Shown piece by piece: positions 1 through 8,392 of a stretch of 24,934 nucleotides of DNA. Where the stretch lies: NCBI GenBank assembly GCA_964454355.1, contig CAYVTA010000019.1, positions 1-24,934 on the forward strand. The letters are read 5' to 3'. Position 1 is the first letter of the stretch; the number at the start of each line of letters is the position of its first letter. The notes under the pieces were generated by a model. It saw nothing but the letters and a program-made list of their open reading frames with translations. It was not told where the DNA came from and did not search any database. The stretch comes from UBA1081 sp964454355. GTDB taxonomy: Bacteria > Bacillota > Clostridia > Oscillospirales > Acutalibacteraceae. The translations under genes and the position numbers were made by a program.

Positions 1-823
1 GCTTCATACACTTTCTTTTACTTGTAAGGCAGTAGTTAAGGTTAAGTCTTGCAAACTCAATCTGACGAGGAGGCTCAGCAAAGCCAATCTCTTTTATAAA
101 CCAGTCGTAAAGCATTCTGTTGTTTTCAAATTCAAGGGTGCAAAGAGAGTAAGTTACATTTTCCTTTGCATCTGAAAGGGGATGCACAAAATCGTACATG
201 GGATAAATACACCACTTATCACCTGTCTGGTGGTGATTTACATACATGATTCTGTAAATTACAGGGTCACGCATTACGATGTTGGGTGATGCCATATCAA
301 TTTTTGCACGGAGTACATGGCTTCCTTCTGGAAATTCACCGTTTTTCATTCTCTCAAAAAGATCAAGGTTTTCCTCAACGGAACGGTCACGGTAGGGGCT
401 GTTTTTACCGGGCTCTGTGAGCGTACCTCTGTATGCACGCATTTCTTCCGCTGATAAATCACATACATATGCCTTACCTTTTTTGATTAATTTGATTGCA
501 CATTCGTAAACGAAATCAAAATAATCTGATGCGTAATATACGTTATTCCATTTGAAGCCTAACCACTCTATATCTTCTTTGATTGCATCGATATATTCGG
601 TATCTTCTTTTGAAGGATTGGAGTCATCAAGACGAAGATTACAAACTCCGCCGTACTTTTCTGCTGTTGCAAAATCTATGCATATAGCCTTTGCGTGGCC
701 TATATGCAGGTATCCGTTAGGTTCGGGCGGGAAACGGGTCTGAACTCTGGTATTGACGCCGTCACGCAGTTCTTTGTCAATAATATCGTGTATAAAATTT
801 GAATTTTTTACAATTTCTTCCAT
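1..823 (-). CDS. glnS: Glutaminyl-tRNA synthetase, N-terminal 274 codons (runs off left edge)
   Basis: Charges tRNA-Gln with glutamine in the cytoplasm (class I aminoacyl-tRNA synthetase). The frame is open from ATG 823-821 to the left edge. Translation begins MEEIVKNSNFIHDIIDKEL and contains FPPEPNGYLHIGHAKAI, with the HIGH motif at residues 40-43, then LRLDDSNPSKEDTEYIDAI, a hallmark of GlnRS. The last visible residues, TSKRK near residue 270, match the KMSKS-type loop, so most of the catalytic domain is present. The C-terminal anticodon-binding part lies outside the window. The gene starts 29 bases after the gltX stop and probably shares its transcript. The upstream Shine-Dalgarno is weak (a GAAAAGAG-like stretch). 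GlnRS is not universal in Bacillota, many of which rely only on GatCAB, so finding it next to gltX is informative. Confidence 0.95.
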   Translation of the reverse strand, partial: MEEIVKNSNFIHDIIDKELRDGVNTRVQTRFPPEPNGYLHIGHAKAICIDFATAEKYGGVCNLRLDDSNPSKEDTEYIDAIKEDIEWLGFKWNNVYYASDYFDFVYECAIKLIKKGKAYVCDLSAEEMRAYRGTLTEPGKNSPYRDRSVEENLDLFERMKNGEFPEGSHVLRAKIDMASPNIVMRDPVIYRIMYVNHHQTGDKWCIYPMYDFVHPLSDAKENVTYSLCTLEFENNRMLYDWFIKEIGFAEPPRQIEFARLNLNYCLTSKRKCMK

Positions 824-852
824 GTGAATCGCTCTTTTCTAAAAATGAAATA

Positions 853-2511
853 TCATAATTTTTTAATGGTTTTATCTATTCTTTCGTAAAGTCTTTCTTT
901 GCCTAAAAGCTTCATTATCATGTAAAGGTCAGGTGTGTTTGTTCTTGATGTGACTGCAATTCTCAGAACAGTGGAAATGTCACCGACATGACCTTTGTAT
1001 GCATCGGGGTTTTTCTTGTACTCTTTAACATTAGGTGTAAATCCGAGGGGGTCGCACATATCCTTGATTTTTGCAAACCAAGTATCCTTGTCATCCGTTT
1101 CCGAATAAACTTCAAGGTATTTTTCAAGAACAGCCTTTGCATCTTCTGTTGAAATGTGTTGGGGCATGGTGTAATCAGGAGTGTATAGCTCGTCATAGAA
1201 ATATGCGACATAATCCTTGACCTGTGACCACTGTGAAATGTCCTTTCTGGGCTTGGGATTTTCACGGTCGATGTTAAGAATTGCCGTTGCGTATTCAGCA
1301 TCAGCAGTGAGGAGCTTATGAAAGTCCTTGTCATAAGCAGCAGCCCATTTTTCAACAAGAGAATAAACCTTGTCAGCTTTCATAACAGAAATAACATTTT
1401 TGCTTACATCAGTAAGCTTTATGAGGTCAAAAAGACAGCCGCTTGCATTCATTTTCTTAAGGTTGAAGGGGAATTCAAACACGTCAGCAGTGGGATTTGC
1501 GCTTCTCCAATCTTCAAAATTGGAGTTAAGGAGCGTTACAAGGTATTCAAGTACACTCTCTTTTGGGAAGCCTTTTTCAACGAAATAGCTTACTGCTGCT
1601 TCCGGGTCTTTTCTCTTGGAAAGCTTACGTTTTGTTCCGTCTTCTTCATCGATTTTCATAACCTGAGGTGTGTGTGCATACTTGGGTACTTTGTAGCCGC
1701 AAGCCTTGAAAAGGGCAATGTGCTTAGGTACGGAAGAAATCCACTCTTCGCCTCTGATGACATGAGTAGTTCTCATAAAATGGTCATCACAGATGTGTGC
1801 AAAATGATATGTGGGTACACCGTCTGATTTGAGGAGAACTTCATCAATTATATTTTCGGGCATTTCAATTTTGCCTCGAATAATATCTTCAAAAATAACT
1901 TTTTTATCTTCGCTTCCGTTTGCTCTGAAACGCAGAACATAAGGTTGTCTTGCTTCGATTTTAGCTTTAATTTCATCAAAAGTAAGATCACGGCATTTTG
2001 CCCATTTTCCGAAGTATCCCCAGATCGCAGTACCTTCCTTTTCCTGCGTTTCACGCATAACAGAAAGCTCTTCTGCAGAACAGAAACAAGGGTATGCAAG
2101 CCCCTGCTTTACAAGGAATTTTGCAACAGTCTGATAGATTTCTACCCTTTTGCTCTGGGTGTAAGGACCGTATTCGCCCGTTTCGGTGCCGAAGCCTGTC
2201 ACACCTTCGTCAAAGCCTACGCCGAAAGCATTAAAACCGTTAATAATAGCAGAAACGCCGTCATCAATCTCTCTCTTTTTGTCTGTATCTTCTATTCTCA
2301 AGTATGAAACGCCGCCGGTGGCTTTTGCGGTCATAACATCAGTCAATGCACCGAAAAGTCCGCCTATGTGAAGATAGCCTGTAGGACTTGGAGCAAATCG
2401 TGTGACTCTTGCACCTTCTTTGAGTTGTCGGGGGGGATATTTTTCTTCAAAATAATCGGGAGTTTTTGTAATGTTCGGGAACAAAAGCTCGCTCAATGCT
2501 TCGTAATCCAT
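853..2511 (-). CDS. gltX: Glutamyl-tRNA synthetase
   Basis: Ligates glutamate to tRNA-Glu (class I synthetase, cytoplasm). The 552-residue product has RFAPSPTGYLHIGG with the HIGH-type motif at residues 48-51, LRIEDTDKKR at about 71-80, and the KMSKS-type KLSKR at 296-300. It is longer than the roughly 480-residue bacterial norm, but I recall clostridial GluRS of about 550 residues. An in-frame ATG at 2544 would add 11 residues. I prefer ATG 2511 because AAGGAG lies 9 bases upstream (2521-2526) and the protein then starts MDYEALSELLFP. It is first in a gltX-glnS operon transcribed from a promoter near 2556-2584. Whether it is discriminating or also makes Glu-tRNA-Gln cannot be read from sequence; the neighbouring glnS argues for a discriminating enzyme. 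Confidence 0.95.
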   Translation of the reverse strand: MDYEALSELLFPNITKTPDYFEEKYPPRQLKEGARVTRFAPSPTGYLHIGGLFGALTDVMTAKATGGVSYLRIEDTDKKREIDDGVSAIINGFNAFGVGFDEGVTGFGTETGEYGPYTQSKRVEIYQTVAKFLVKQGLAYPCFCSAEELSVMRETQEKEGTAIWGYFGKWAKCRDLTFDEIKAKIEARQPYVLRFRANGSEDKKVIFEDIIRGKIEMPENIIDEVLLKSDGVPTYHFAHICDDHFMRTTHVIRGEEWISSVPKHIALFKACGYKVPKYAHTPQVMKIDEEDGTKRKLSKRKDPEAAVSYFVEKGFPKESVLEYLVTLLNSNFEDWRSANPTADVFEFPFNLKKMNASGCLFDLIKLTDVSKNVISVMKADKVYSLVEKWAAAYDKDFHKLLTADAEYATAILNIDRENPKPRKDISQWSQVKDYVAYFYDELYTPDYTMPQHISTEDAKAVLEKYLEVYSETDDKDTWFAKIKDMCDPLGFTPNVKEYKKNPDAYKGHVGDISTVLRIAVTSRTNTPDLYMIMKLLGKERLYERIDKTIKKL

Positions 2512-2520
2512 ATAAATAAT

Positions 2521-2526
2521 CTCCTT
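2521..2526 (-). promoter_or_regulatory. Ribosome binding site deciding the gltX start
   Basis: AAGGAG on the minus strand, 9 bases before ATG 2511. The longer in-frame ATG at 2544 lies upstream of this site, so the downstream ATG is the likely start. Confidence 0.75.
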
Positions 2527-2555
2527 AATGTTATAAATCTCCATCTTAATTTATT

Positions 2556-2584
2556 AGTATAAAACAAATGAATAAAAAAGTAAA
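2556..2584 (-). promoter_or_regulatory. Putative sigma-A promoter of gltX-glnS
   Basis: On the minus strand, TTTACT (2584-2579) and TATACT (2561-2556) are separated by 17 bases. This resembles a housekeeping promoter and gives a leader of about 40 bases before the gltX start. It lies back to back with the plus-strand promoter at 2619-2646. No T-box-like leader is seen, and there is no room for one. Confidence 0.45.
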
Positions 2585-2618
2585 TAGTTAAAATTAAATT
2601 TTATTAACACCTAAATGA

Positions 2619-2646
2619 TTGACATAACGAAAAAATGTGGTACAAT
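2619..2646 (+). promoter_or_regulatory. Strong sigma-A-like promoter of the ligase-racemase-asnB operon
   Basis: TTGACA (2619-2624) is a perfect -35 box. After a 16-base spacer comes TACAAT (2641-2646). The predicted transcription start is near 2653, about 33 bases before the ATG at 2686. No comparable promoter was noticed within the four-gene cluster, which supports a single transcript ending at the terminator 7712-7754. Confidence 0.75.
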
Positions 2647-2685
2647 AAAATGTAATAATTTTTAATCAATTAAGGATGTTTTAAT

Positions 2686-3942
2686 ATGGAGATCAGAGAG
2701 ACTGAATTTTTACCTGTTATTCTCGGTGCGGACATTACCGCTTACAGCCTTGCAAGAAGCTTTCATGAGGAGTATAAAATAAAATCACTTGTTGTAAGCC
2801 AAAGAAGAGCAAGAATTATTTCCGAAAGCAAAATTATCGAAAACAGAGTAATCCCCGGTATAGATGATGTTGAATATCTTGTTGAAAAGCTCGTTGAGAT
2901 CGGCAAGGAGTTCAAGGGTAAAAAGAAGCTTATTCTTATGGGTTGCGGCGATTTCTATGTCCGCAATTTTGTTGATAACAAAACGGTATTAGGGGAGTAT
3001 TTTGTAATTCCCTATATTGACAAGGAGCTTATGGATGAGATCGTTCTCAAAGATAAGTTCTATGCGATTTGTGAAGAGTTGGGTATTGATCATCCGAAAT
3101 CATATGTTTACAACTGCGGTGAGGAAAATGATCTTGATTTTGATTTCCCTTATCCCGTAATTGCAAAGACTGCAAACTCTGCACTGTATCATTATGCAAA
3201 ATTTCCCGGAAAGAAAAAGGTTTTTCGTTTTCATAACGAAAAAGACCTTAAGGAAATGCTTGCAAATCTTGAAAAATCAAGCTATGACTATAAATTTCTT
3301 ATTCAGGACTGTATCCCCGGTGACGATTCAAATATGAGAGTTCTCACTTGCTACTGTGATCAGAACTCAAAGGTTAAATTTGCAGCGTTGGGACACTGTC
3401 TTTTAGAAGATCATACTCCTTCTGCAATCGGCAATCCCGTTGCAATTATCAATGAGGTTGACGAGTACGGCATAGTTGCTGCCGCTACAAAGTTCCTTGA
3501 GCATATCGGCTATAAGGGTTTTGCCAACTTTGATATTAAATATGATGAACGCAACGGAACATATAATTTCTTTGAAATAAATGTACGTTTAGGCAGAAGT
3601 AATTTCTATGTGACGGGCAGCGGCTTTAATACCGTAAAATGGATCGTTGATGACCTTATTTACGGCAAGGAGCTTGAATATACCGTTGCTGACAATGAAA
3701 ATCTTTTTACGGTTGTTCCCAAGGGAATAATCATGAGATATCTTAAAAATGAAGAGCTGAGAAAAAAGGTCAACAAGCTCTGGAGTGCAGGCAAAGTCAG
3801 CTATCCTCTCTATTATAAACCTGACATGAGCCCCAAGAGAGCATTTTATGTTGCTGCTGCTTATTTCAATCAGTTCAGAAAGTATCATAAGGTAGAGCAG
3901 GCTGAAAAAGCCGAAAAGGAAGCGCTGAAAAATGAGCAATAA
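2686..3942 (+). CDS. ATP-grasp carboxylate-amine ligase, D-aspartate ligase (Asl)-like
   Basis: Probable ATP-grasp enzyme that activates a carboxylate as acyl phosphate and joins it to an amine. Of 418 residues, 1-115 look like the preATP-grasp domain (FLPVILGADI, then ARSFHEEY) and 120-330 carry the ATP-grasp core: IAK with Lys161, FLIQDCIPGDD at about 204-214, and FEINVRLGRS with the metal-binding Glu297, Asn299 and Arg301. Length and the N-terminal pattern recall Enterococcus faecium Asl(fm), which adds D-Asp to the peptidoglycan precursor side chain. The overlapping downstream aspartate racemase supports that role. AAGGAT at 2672 lies 8 bases upstream of the ATG. The acceptor substrate cannot be read from sequence, so another COG3919-type ligase remains possible. 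There is no signal peptide; it is cytoplasmic. Confidence 0.75.
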   Translation: MEIRETEFLPVILGADITAYSLARSFHEEYKIKSLVVSQRRARIISESKIIENRVIPGIDDVEYLVEKLVEIGKEFKGKKKLILMGCGDFYVRNFVDNKTVLGEYFVIPYIDKELMDEIVLKDKFYAICEELGIDHPKSYVYNCGEENDLDFDFPYPVIAKTANSALYHYAKFPGKKKVFRFHNEKDLKEMLANLEKSSYDYKFLIQDCIPGDDSNMRVLTCYCDQNSKVKFAALGHCLLEDHTPSAIGNPVAIINEVDEYGIVAAATKFLEHIGYKGFANFDIKYDERNGTYNFFEINVRLGRSNFYVTGSGFNTVKWIVDDLIYGKELEYTVADNENLFTVVPKGIIMRYLKNEELRKKVNKLWSAGKVSYPLYYKPDMSPKRAFYVAAAYFNQFRKYHKVEQAEKAEKEALKNEQ

Positions 3943-4645
3943 AATTCTCGGAATTTTAGGCGGTCTGGGACCTCTTGCCACGGTTTATTTTATGGATATG
4001 CTTGTTAAAATGACCGATGTTCAGAAGGATCAGGACCATATATCAATGATCGTTCTCAATCATGCTGCAATACCGGACAGAACAGATTTTATTCTTGACA
4101 GCACAAAGCCCAATCCCCTTCCCATGATGATTGAGGATGCTAAAAAGCTTGAAAAATCGGGGGCTGATTTTGTTGTAATGCCCTGTAACACAGCACATTT
4201 TTTCTACGAGCAGATTCAGCATAACATTTCCATTCCCATGCTTAATATTATTGAGGAAACGGTCAGATATGCAGTTGAAAACACTCCGGATATAAAAAAA
4301 CTGGGCATTCTTGCAACGAAAGGTACGATTACCGCCGGTGCATATCAGCATATGTGTGAAAAATTCGGAATCGATTGGGCAGTTCCTTCTCTTGCCGATG
4401 AGCAGTCGTTAATGAATATTATTTACAATCAGGTCAAAGCGGGCAAAGAGGTTAATATAAACGAATTTATAAAAATTATTGAAAATATGAAGGCTGACGG
4501 TTGCGATGCCGTTGCACTCGGCTGTACGGAGCTTTCTGTTATAAATAAAGATTTTTCTCTTAACAGAAGGGATGTTATTGACTCGCTGGAGGTGCTTGCT
4601 CGAAAGAGTATTCTCCTTTGCGAAAAGAAAGTTAAGGTGATTTAA
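3932..4645 (+). CDS. Aspartate/glutamate racemase, probably aspartate racemase
   Basis: Cofactor-independent two-cysteine racemase that would interconvert L- and D-aspartate. The 237-residue protein has the family start ILGILGGLGP (5-14), the first catalytic motif MPCNTAH with Cys85, and the second motif ALGCTEL with Cys198; both cysteines are intact. Its ATG lies inside the end of the ligase gene (11-base overlap, shifted frame) and its stop is immediately followed by the GTG of asnB. This suggests translational coupling and coordinated production of D-Asp for the ligase. An AAGGA sequence precedes the start by about 11 bases. Glutamate racemase MurI is less likely because the N-terminal GGLGP pattern fits the aspartate racemase branch. 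Specificity is inference. Confidence 0.85.
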   Translation: MSNKILGILGGLGPLATVYFMDMLVKMTDVQKDQDHISMIVLNHAAIPDRTDFILDSTKPNPLPMMIEDAKKLEKSGADFVVMPCNTAHFFYEQIQHNISIPMLNIIEETVRYAVENTPDIKKLGILATKGTITAGAYQHMCEKFGIDWAVPSLADEQSLMNIIYNQVKAGKEVNINEFIKIIENMKADGCDAVALGCTELSVINKDFSLNRRDVIDSLEVLARKSILLCEKKVKVI

Positions 4646-6490
4646 GTGTGCGGATTTGTAGGCTTTTTGAATGAAACAGCCGATACTGATTTTAACAATA
4701 AAACTGTCAGAGCCATGGCAGACAGGATCATTCACCGTGGCCCCGATCAGGATGATTATTATGTTGATGAAGATGTGTCCTTAGGTTTCAGAAGATTGAG
4801 TATTATCGACCTTGAGGGCGGAAGTCAGCCGATTTACAACGAAGATAAATCAAAGGTTTTGGTATTTAACGGTGAAATATACAACTATCAGTCTCTAAGA
4901 GAAGATCTGATAAAAAAGGGGCATGAGTTTTATACTCATACCGATTCTGAAGTTATTATTCACGGTTATGAGGAGTACGGAAAAGAGCTGCTTCCCAAGC
5001 TTCGTGGAATGTTTGTTTTTGTTATATGGGATAAGAAAGAGAAAAAACTGTTCGGAGCAAGAGATATTTTCGGTATAAAGCCGTTTTTCTATTATCTTAA
5101 GGGAAATACATTTATGTTCGGCTCTGAAATAAAGGCATTTCTTTCAAACCCTAACTTTGAAAAGGAGCTTAACCGAGACAGAATTCCCGAGTATCTTTGC
5201 TTTGAGTATATTCCCTCAAACGAAACACTTTTTAAAAATGTCTATAAGCTTGCACCGTCTTCATGGTTTGAGTGGAAGGACGGCAAAATGACTCATGGCA
5301 AATATTATGAAATGAAATATGATATAGACAATTCTAAAACTCTTGAAGAGTGGGAAGACATTATTGCTGATACATTCAGAGATTCTACCACTGTTCACGG
5401 TATTGCCGATGTTGAGGTTGGATGTTTCCTTTCAAGCGGTGTAGATTCAAGCTATGTTGTCAAAGAAATGAGCAAGAATAATAATGTGCGTACTTTTTCC
5501 GTAGGATATGAAGAGGAAAAATACTCCGAGCTTAAATATGCTCAGGAGTTTGCAAAAACAGCAGGTGTTGAAAATTATATCAAGAAGATTTCTGCTGATG
5601 AATTTTTTGAAGCGGCTCCTACCGTTCAGTATTATATGGATGAACCTCTGCCAAATCCTTCTGCTATTGCCCTTTATTTCCTTACAAAGCTTGCTTCAGA
5701 GCAAGTAAAGGTTGTTCTTTCAGGTGAGGGTGCAGATGAACTTTTCGGCGGTTATCATTATTACAAAGACCCGCTTAATTTTGAGAATTATCAGAAACTT
5801 CCTCTGGGACTGAGAAAGTGTGTTGCAAAGGCGGCAGAAAAGATGCCACGCTTTCACGGCAGACGCTTTCTTATGCGAGGTGCACAGGGGATTGAAGAAA
5901 GCTTTGTCAGAAATAATTATGTTTTTCCCTTTGATGAGAGAAATGCAGTTCTTAATCCGGATATTCCGGCTCCAAATCCTGCAACATTTACAAAACCATA
6001 TTTTGATATGTGCAAGGATGTTGATGATGTAACAAGAATGCAGTATGTTGATATGCAGACCTGGCTTGTACAGGATATTCTTGTTAAGGCAGACAGAATG
6101 TCAATGGCAAATTCTTTGGAGCTTCGTGTTCCTTTCCTTGATAAGGAAATGCTTAAGGTTGCTCTTTCAATTCCCACTGAATACAGAGTATCAAAGGAGC
6201 AGACAAAAATTGCTCTGCGTGGTGCAGCACTCAAACAGGTGCCGGAGAAGACTGCGAGTATGCCCAAGACCGGCTTCCTTACTCCTCTTAATGATTGGCT
6301 TAAGAGAGATAAGTTCTACAATATGGTCAAAGATGCATTTACAAGTGATACAGCTAAGCAGTTCTTTGACGGTGACTATATTATGAGTCTTCTTGATAAT
6401 CATAAGAGCGATAAAGAGAAGAATATGAAGCGTATCTGGTCAATATATTCTTTTATTCTTTGGTATGATAAGTATTTTGTAGAGAATTAA
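4646..6490 (+). CDS. asnB: Asparagine synthetase, glutamine-hydrolysing (AsnB/AsnH type)
   Basis: Amidates aspartate (or an aspartyl residue) using glutamine and ATP. The 614-residue protein has an N-terminal class II glutaminase domain starting MCGFVGF, so Cys2 becomes the nucleophile after Met removal. It also has NGEIYNYQSLR at about 73-83 and a synthetase domain with the PP-loop SSGVDSS (263-269). The start is GTG at 4646, directly after the racemase stop; AAGGTG at 4634-4639 is its ribosome binding site, and only this start gives the required Cys2. In Lactococcus lactis an asparagine-synthetase homologue, AsnH, amidates cross-bridge D-Asp. Fused behind a D-Asp ligase-like gene and a racemase, this protein may do the same. 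Ordinary L-asparagine synthesis is the alternative and cannot be excluded. Confidence 0.9.
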   Translation: MCGFVGFLNETADTDFNNKTVRAMADRIIHRGPDQDDYYVDEDVSLGFRRLSIIDLEGGSQPIYNEDKSKVLVFNGEIYNYQSLREDLIKKGHEFYTHTDSEVIIHGYEEYGKELLPKLRGMFVFVIWDKKEKKLFGARDIFGIKPFFYYLKGNTFMFGSEIKAFLSNPNFEKELNRDRIPEYLCFEYIPSNETLFKNVYKLAPSSWFEWKDGKMTHGKYYEMKYDIDNSKTLEEWEDIIADTFRDSTTVHGIADVEVGCFLSSGVDSSYVVKEMSKNNNVRTFSVGYEEEKYSELKYAQEFAKTAGVENYIKKISADEFFEAAPTVQYYMDEPLPNPSAIALYFLTKLASEQVKVVLSGEGADELFGGYHYYKDPLNFENYQKLPLGLRKCVAKAAEKMPRFHGRRFLMRGAQGIEESFVRNNYVFPFDERNAVLNPDIPAPNPATFTKPYFDMCKDVDDVTRMQYVDMQTWLVQDILVKADRMSMANSLELRVPFLDKEMLKVALSIPTEYRVSKEQTKIALRGAALKQVPEKTASMPKTGFLTPLNDWLKRDKFYNMVKDAFTSDTAKQFFDGDYIMSLLDNHKSDKEKNMKRIWSIYSFILWYDKYFVEN

Positions 6491-6503
6491 CGGAGGTAAT
6501 TTT

Positions 6504-7697
6504 ATGTTTACACCAAAAATAAGATTTATTGTAATGAGTGATGTTCATGTCAAGCCTGAAAAGGATTGCAAAGAGCTTGAAAGACTGAAAAAAGGACTTG
6601 CTTCGGCATATAAATATGCCGAAAGCTGTGATTATAATAAAATTGATGCGTTTTTTGTAGTAGGTGACTTCGCAAACAGAGGTGCAGAGCAGGAAATGCT
6701 CAACTTTAAGGAGGTTACTGATACATACTTAAAGCCTGAAACCGATATGACAATAGCTCTTGCGAGCCACGAATACCACGGTGAAGGTGAAGAGGCTGCA
6801 AAAGAGAAATTAAAGAGAATTTTCGGTATGCATTATGATGCTCACAAAGTAATCAACGGATTCCACTTTATTTCAGTTTCATCTACAAGAGGCTGTGAGT
6901 TTGACGAACCACAGGTGGAATTTGCACAGCAGGCTCTTGAACAGGCTGCGGAAGATGCTCCCGAAGCACCTATTTTCTTCTTCCAGCATCCCCACATTAC
7001 TGATACGGTCTCAGGCAGTATTTATTGGGCTGATGACGCTCTTTATGCTACGCTTATGAATTATCCTCAGGTAATTGATTTTTCAGGTCATTCACACGCT
7101 CCGGTAAATGACCCCAGAAGTATACATCAGAAGCATTTTACAGCTCACGGTACAGGCTCTTTGAGCTACTTTGAGCTTGACGAGTTTGATAAGTATTACG
7201 GCACTGTTCCTCCCGATTCTCAGAATTGTGCACAGTTCCTTATTGTTGAAGCAGATGATGAAAACAGAGTCAGAATCATGCCTTATGATATCTTGACAGA
7301 TAATTTCTTCCCCTGTATTCGTGAAATCGAAAAACCCTGTGAGCCGGATACTTTTGTTTATACCGATGAACGTTATCTCACAACAGTGAAGCCCCACTTT
7401 AGTGAAAATGCAAAGGCATGGACAGAGGCTTCAGAAGAGGGATTGAAAATTACTTTCAATCAGGCAGAAATTGAAGAGGACTATGTTAATGATTACAAGG
7501 TTGTTGTAAGAGATGAGAACAACCGCATCGTAAGACAGCTTGCTGTTTGGTCAAGCTATTATCTTTACAATATGCCTGAAACTGTTAGCGTTCTCGTAAA
7601 AAACCTCAAGCCGGGCAAATACAGTGCAAAAATTACGGCAAGCGGATTTTGGAACAATAAATCCGATAATGCCCTGGCTGTAGAATTTACAGTCTGA
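6504..7697 (+). CDS. Calcineurin-like metallophosphoesterase with C-terminal beta domain
   Basis: Probable cytoplasmic phosphoesterase of unknown substrate; there is no signal peptide or membrane segment. Of 397 residues, about 5-200 carry metallophosphoesterase motifs: SDVHV (Asp13, His15), GDFANRG (Asp55, Asn58), QHPH (162-164) and GHSH (195-198). The usual GNH[DE] motif reads ASHE at 87-90, with Ser88 replacing the conserved metal-binding Asn; the codon is AGC at 6765. Residues from about 300 to the end look like a small beta-sandwich (VKNLKPGKYSAKITA). GGAGG at 6492-6496 precedes the ATG, and the gene starts 13 bases after the asnB stop, so it is last in the operon. The link to the aspartate genes is by position only. 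Confidence 0.8.
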   Translation: MFTPKIRFIVMSDVHVKPEKDCKELERLKKGLASAYKYAESCDYNKIDAFFVVGDFANRGAEQEMLNFKEVTDTYLKPETDMTIALASHEYHGEGEEAAKEKLKRIFGMHYDAHKVINGFHFISVSSTRGCEFDEPQVEFAQQALEQAAEDAPEAPIFFFQHPHITDTVSGSIYWADDALYATLMNYPQVIDFSGHSHAPVNDPRSIHQKHFTAHGTGSLSYFELDEFDKYYGTVPPDSQNCAQFLIVEADDENRVRIMPYDILTDNFFPCIREIEKPCEPDTFVYTDERYLTTVKPHFSENAKAWTEASEEGLKITFNQAEIEEDYVNDYKVVVRDENNRIVRQLAVWSSYYLYNMPETVSVLVKNLKPGKYSAKITASGFWNNKSDNALAVEFTV

Positions 7698-7711
7698 TAT
7701 CATACATAAAA

Positions 7712-7754
7712 ACTCCCGAAACTTCATTTTATAAAGCTTCGGGAGTAGTTTTTT
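7712..7754 (+). terminator. Bidirectional Rho-independent terminator between convergent operons
   Basis: ACTCCCGAA (7712-7720) pairs with TTCGGGAGT (7738-7746), and CTT pairs with AAG further in. Six T follow at 7749-7754 on the plus strand. Read from the other strand, the stem is followed by TTTTATG, so it probably also ends lexA transcription. It lies between the phosphoesterase stop and the lexA stop. Confidence 0.88.
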
Positions 7755-8349
7755 AATCGTAATTTCTTATGAGAGATTTAACCTTGCCGAGAATTGCTAC
7801 CTCATCAATAATGATCGGTGCCATTGTGTCATTTTCCGGCTGAAGGCGGAAGTGACCGTTTTCTTTATAGAATCGTTTGACTGTCGCTTCATCTTCAATC
7901 AGTGCAACAACGATTTCTCCGTTATTTGCAACGGGAGTTTTCTCAACTATTATTATATCACCGTCAAAAATACCGGCATTTATCATGCTTTCTCCTCTTA
8001 CATGAAGAGCGAAGAGAGATTTGTCTCTTGAAACAGTGCCGGAATATGTAACATATCCTTCAATCTGTTCGACAGCAAGAATAGGCATACCTGCGGTAAC
8101 TGTACCTAACAGCGGAACCTTTGTGGTATCATCAGCGGCAGGTCCCAACACTCTTATTGATCTTTTCAGCATGGGATCACGCTCAATATATCCTGCTTTT
8201 TCAAGTGCTATGAGGTTTGCCTGCACAGATGAGGTGGACTTGAGTCCCACTGCTGTGCAAATTTCACGCACAGACGGGGGAACTCCGTTCTGAGAACGTT
8301 CTGCAAGAAATTCGTATATTTTTTTTTGAGTGGCATTTATTTCTTTCAT
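7753..8349 (-). CDS. lexA: LexA SOS repressor, self-cleaving
   Basis: Represses SOS genes and autocleaves with RecA filaments after DNA damage. The 198-residue protein has an N-terminal winged helix (QKKIYEFLAERSQ, then GLKSTSSVQANLIALEKAG) and a C-terminal S24 peptidase domain. The cleavage site is Ala86-Gly87 in TVTAGMP, with catalytic Ser121 in RGESM and Lys158 in ATVKRF; all are intact. A longer frame opens at 8421, but GGGAGGA (8357-8363) sits 7 bases before ATG 8349 and the protein then starts MKEINATQKK like known LexA. The extended frame would also overlap the promoter and operators. It is monocistronic: its own promoter is at 8393-8421 and its end is at the shared terminator. Confidence 0.96.
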   Translation of the reverse strand: MKEINATQKKIYEFLAERSQNGVPPSVREICTAVGLKSTSSVQANLIALEKAGYIERDPMLKRSIRVLGPAADDTTKVPLLGTVTAGMPILAVEQIEGYVTYSGTVSRDKSLFALHVRGESMINAGIFDGDIIIVEKTPVANNGEIVVALIEDEATVKRFYKENGHFRLQPENDTMAPIIIDEVAILGKVKSLIRNYD

Positions 8350-8373
8350 AAAAAAATCCTCCCGAAATACAAG

Positions 8374-8387
8374 CAAACTTTTGTTCA
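8374..8387. promoter_or_regulatory. LexA box 1 (strong)
   Basis: CAAACTTTTGTTCA matches the Gram-positive SOS box CGAAC-N4-GTTCG at 8 of its 10 specified bases. It lies just downstream of the lexA -10 box, where bound LexA would block transcription. Confidence 0.75.
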
Positions 8388-8392
8388 GATAC

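Noticed and set aside
1318..1827. A 169-codon open frame on the plus strand inside gltX
   Set aside because: It lies wholly antisense to the well-supported gltX, has no family-like motif and no ribosome binding site. It is a shadow frame.
5917..6267. Minus-strand open frame of 116 codons inside asnB
   Set aside because: Antisense to the synthetase domain of asnB, with cysteine- and serine-rich translation typical of a shadow.
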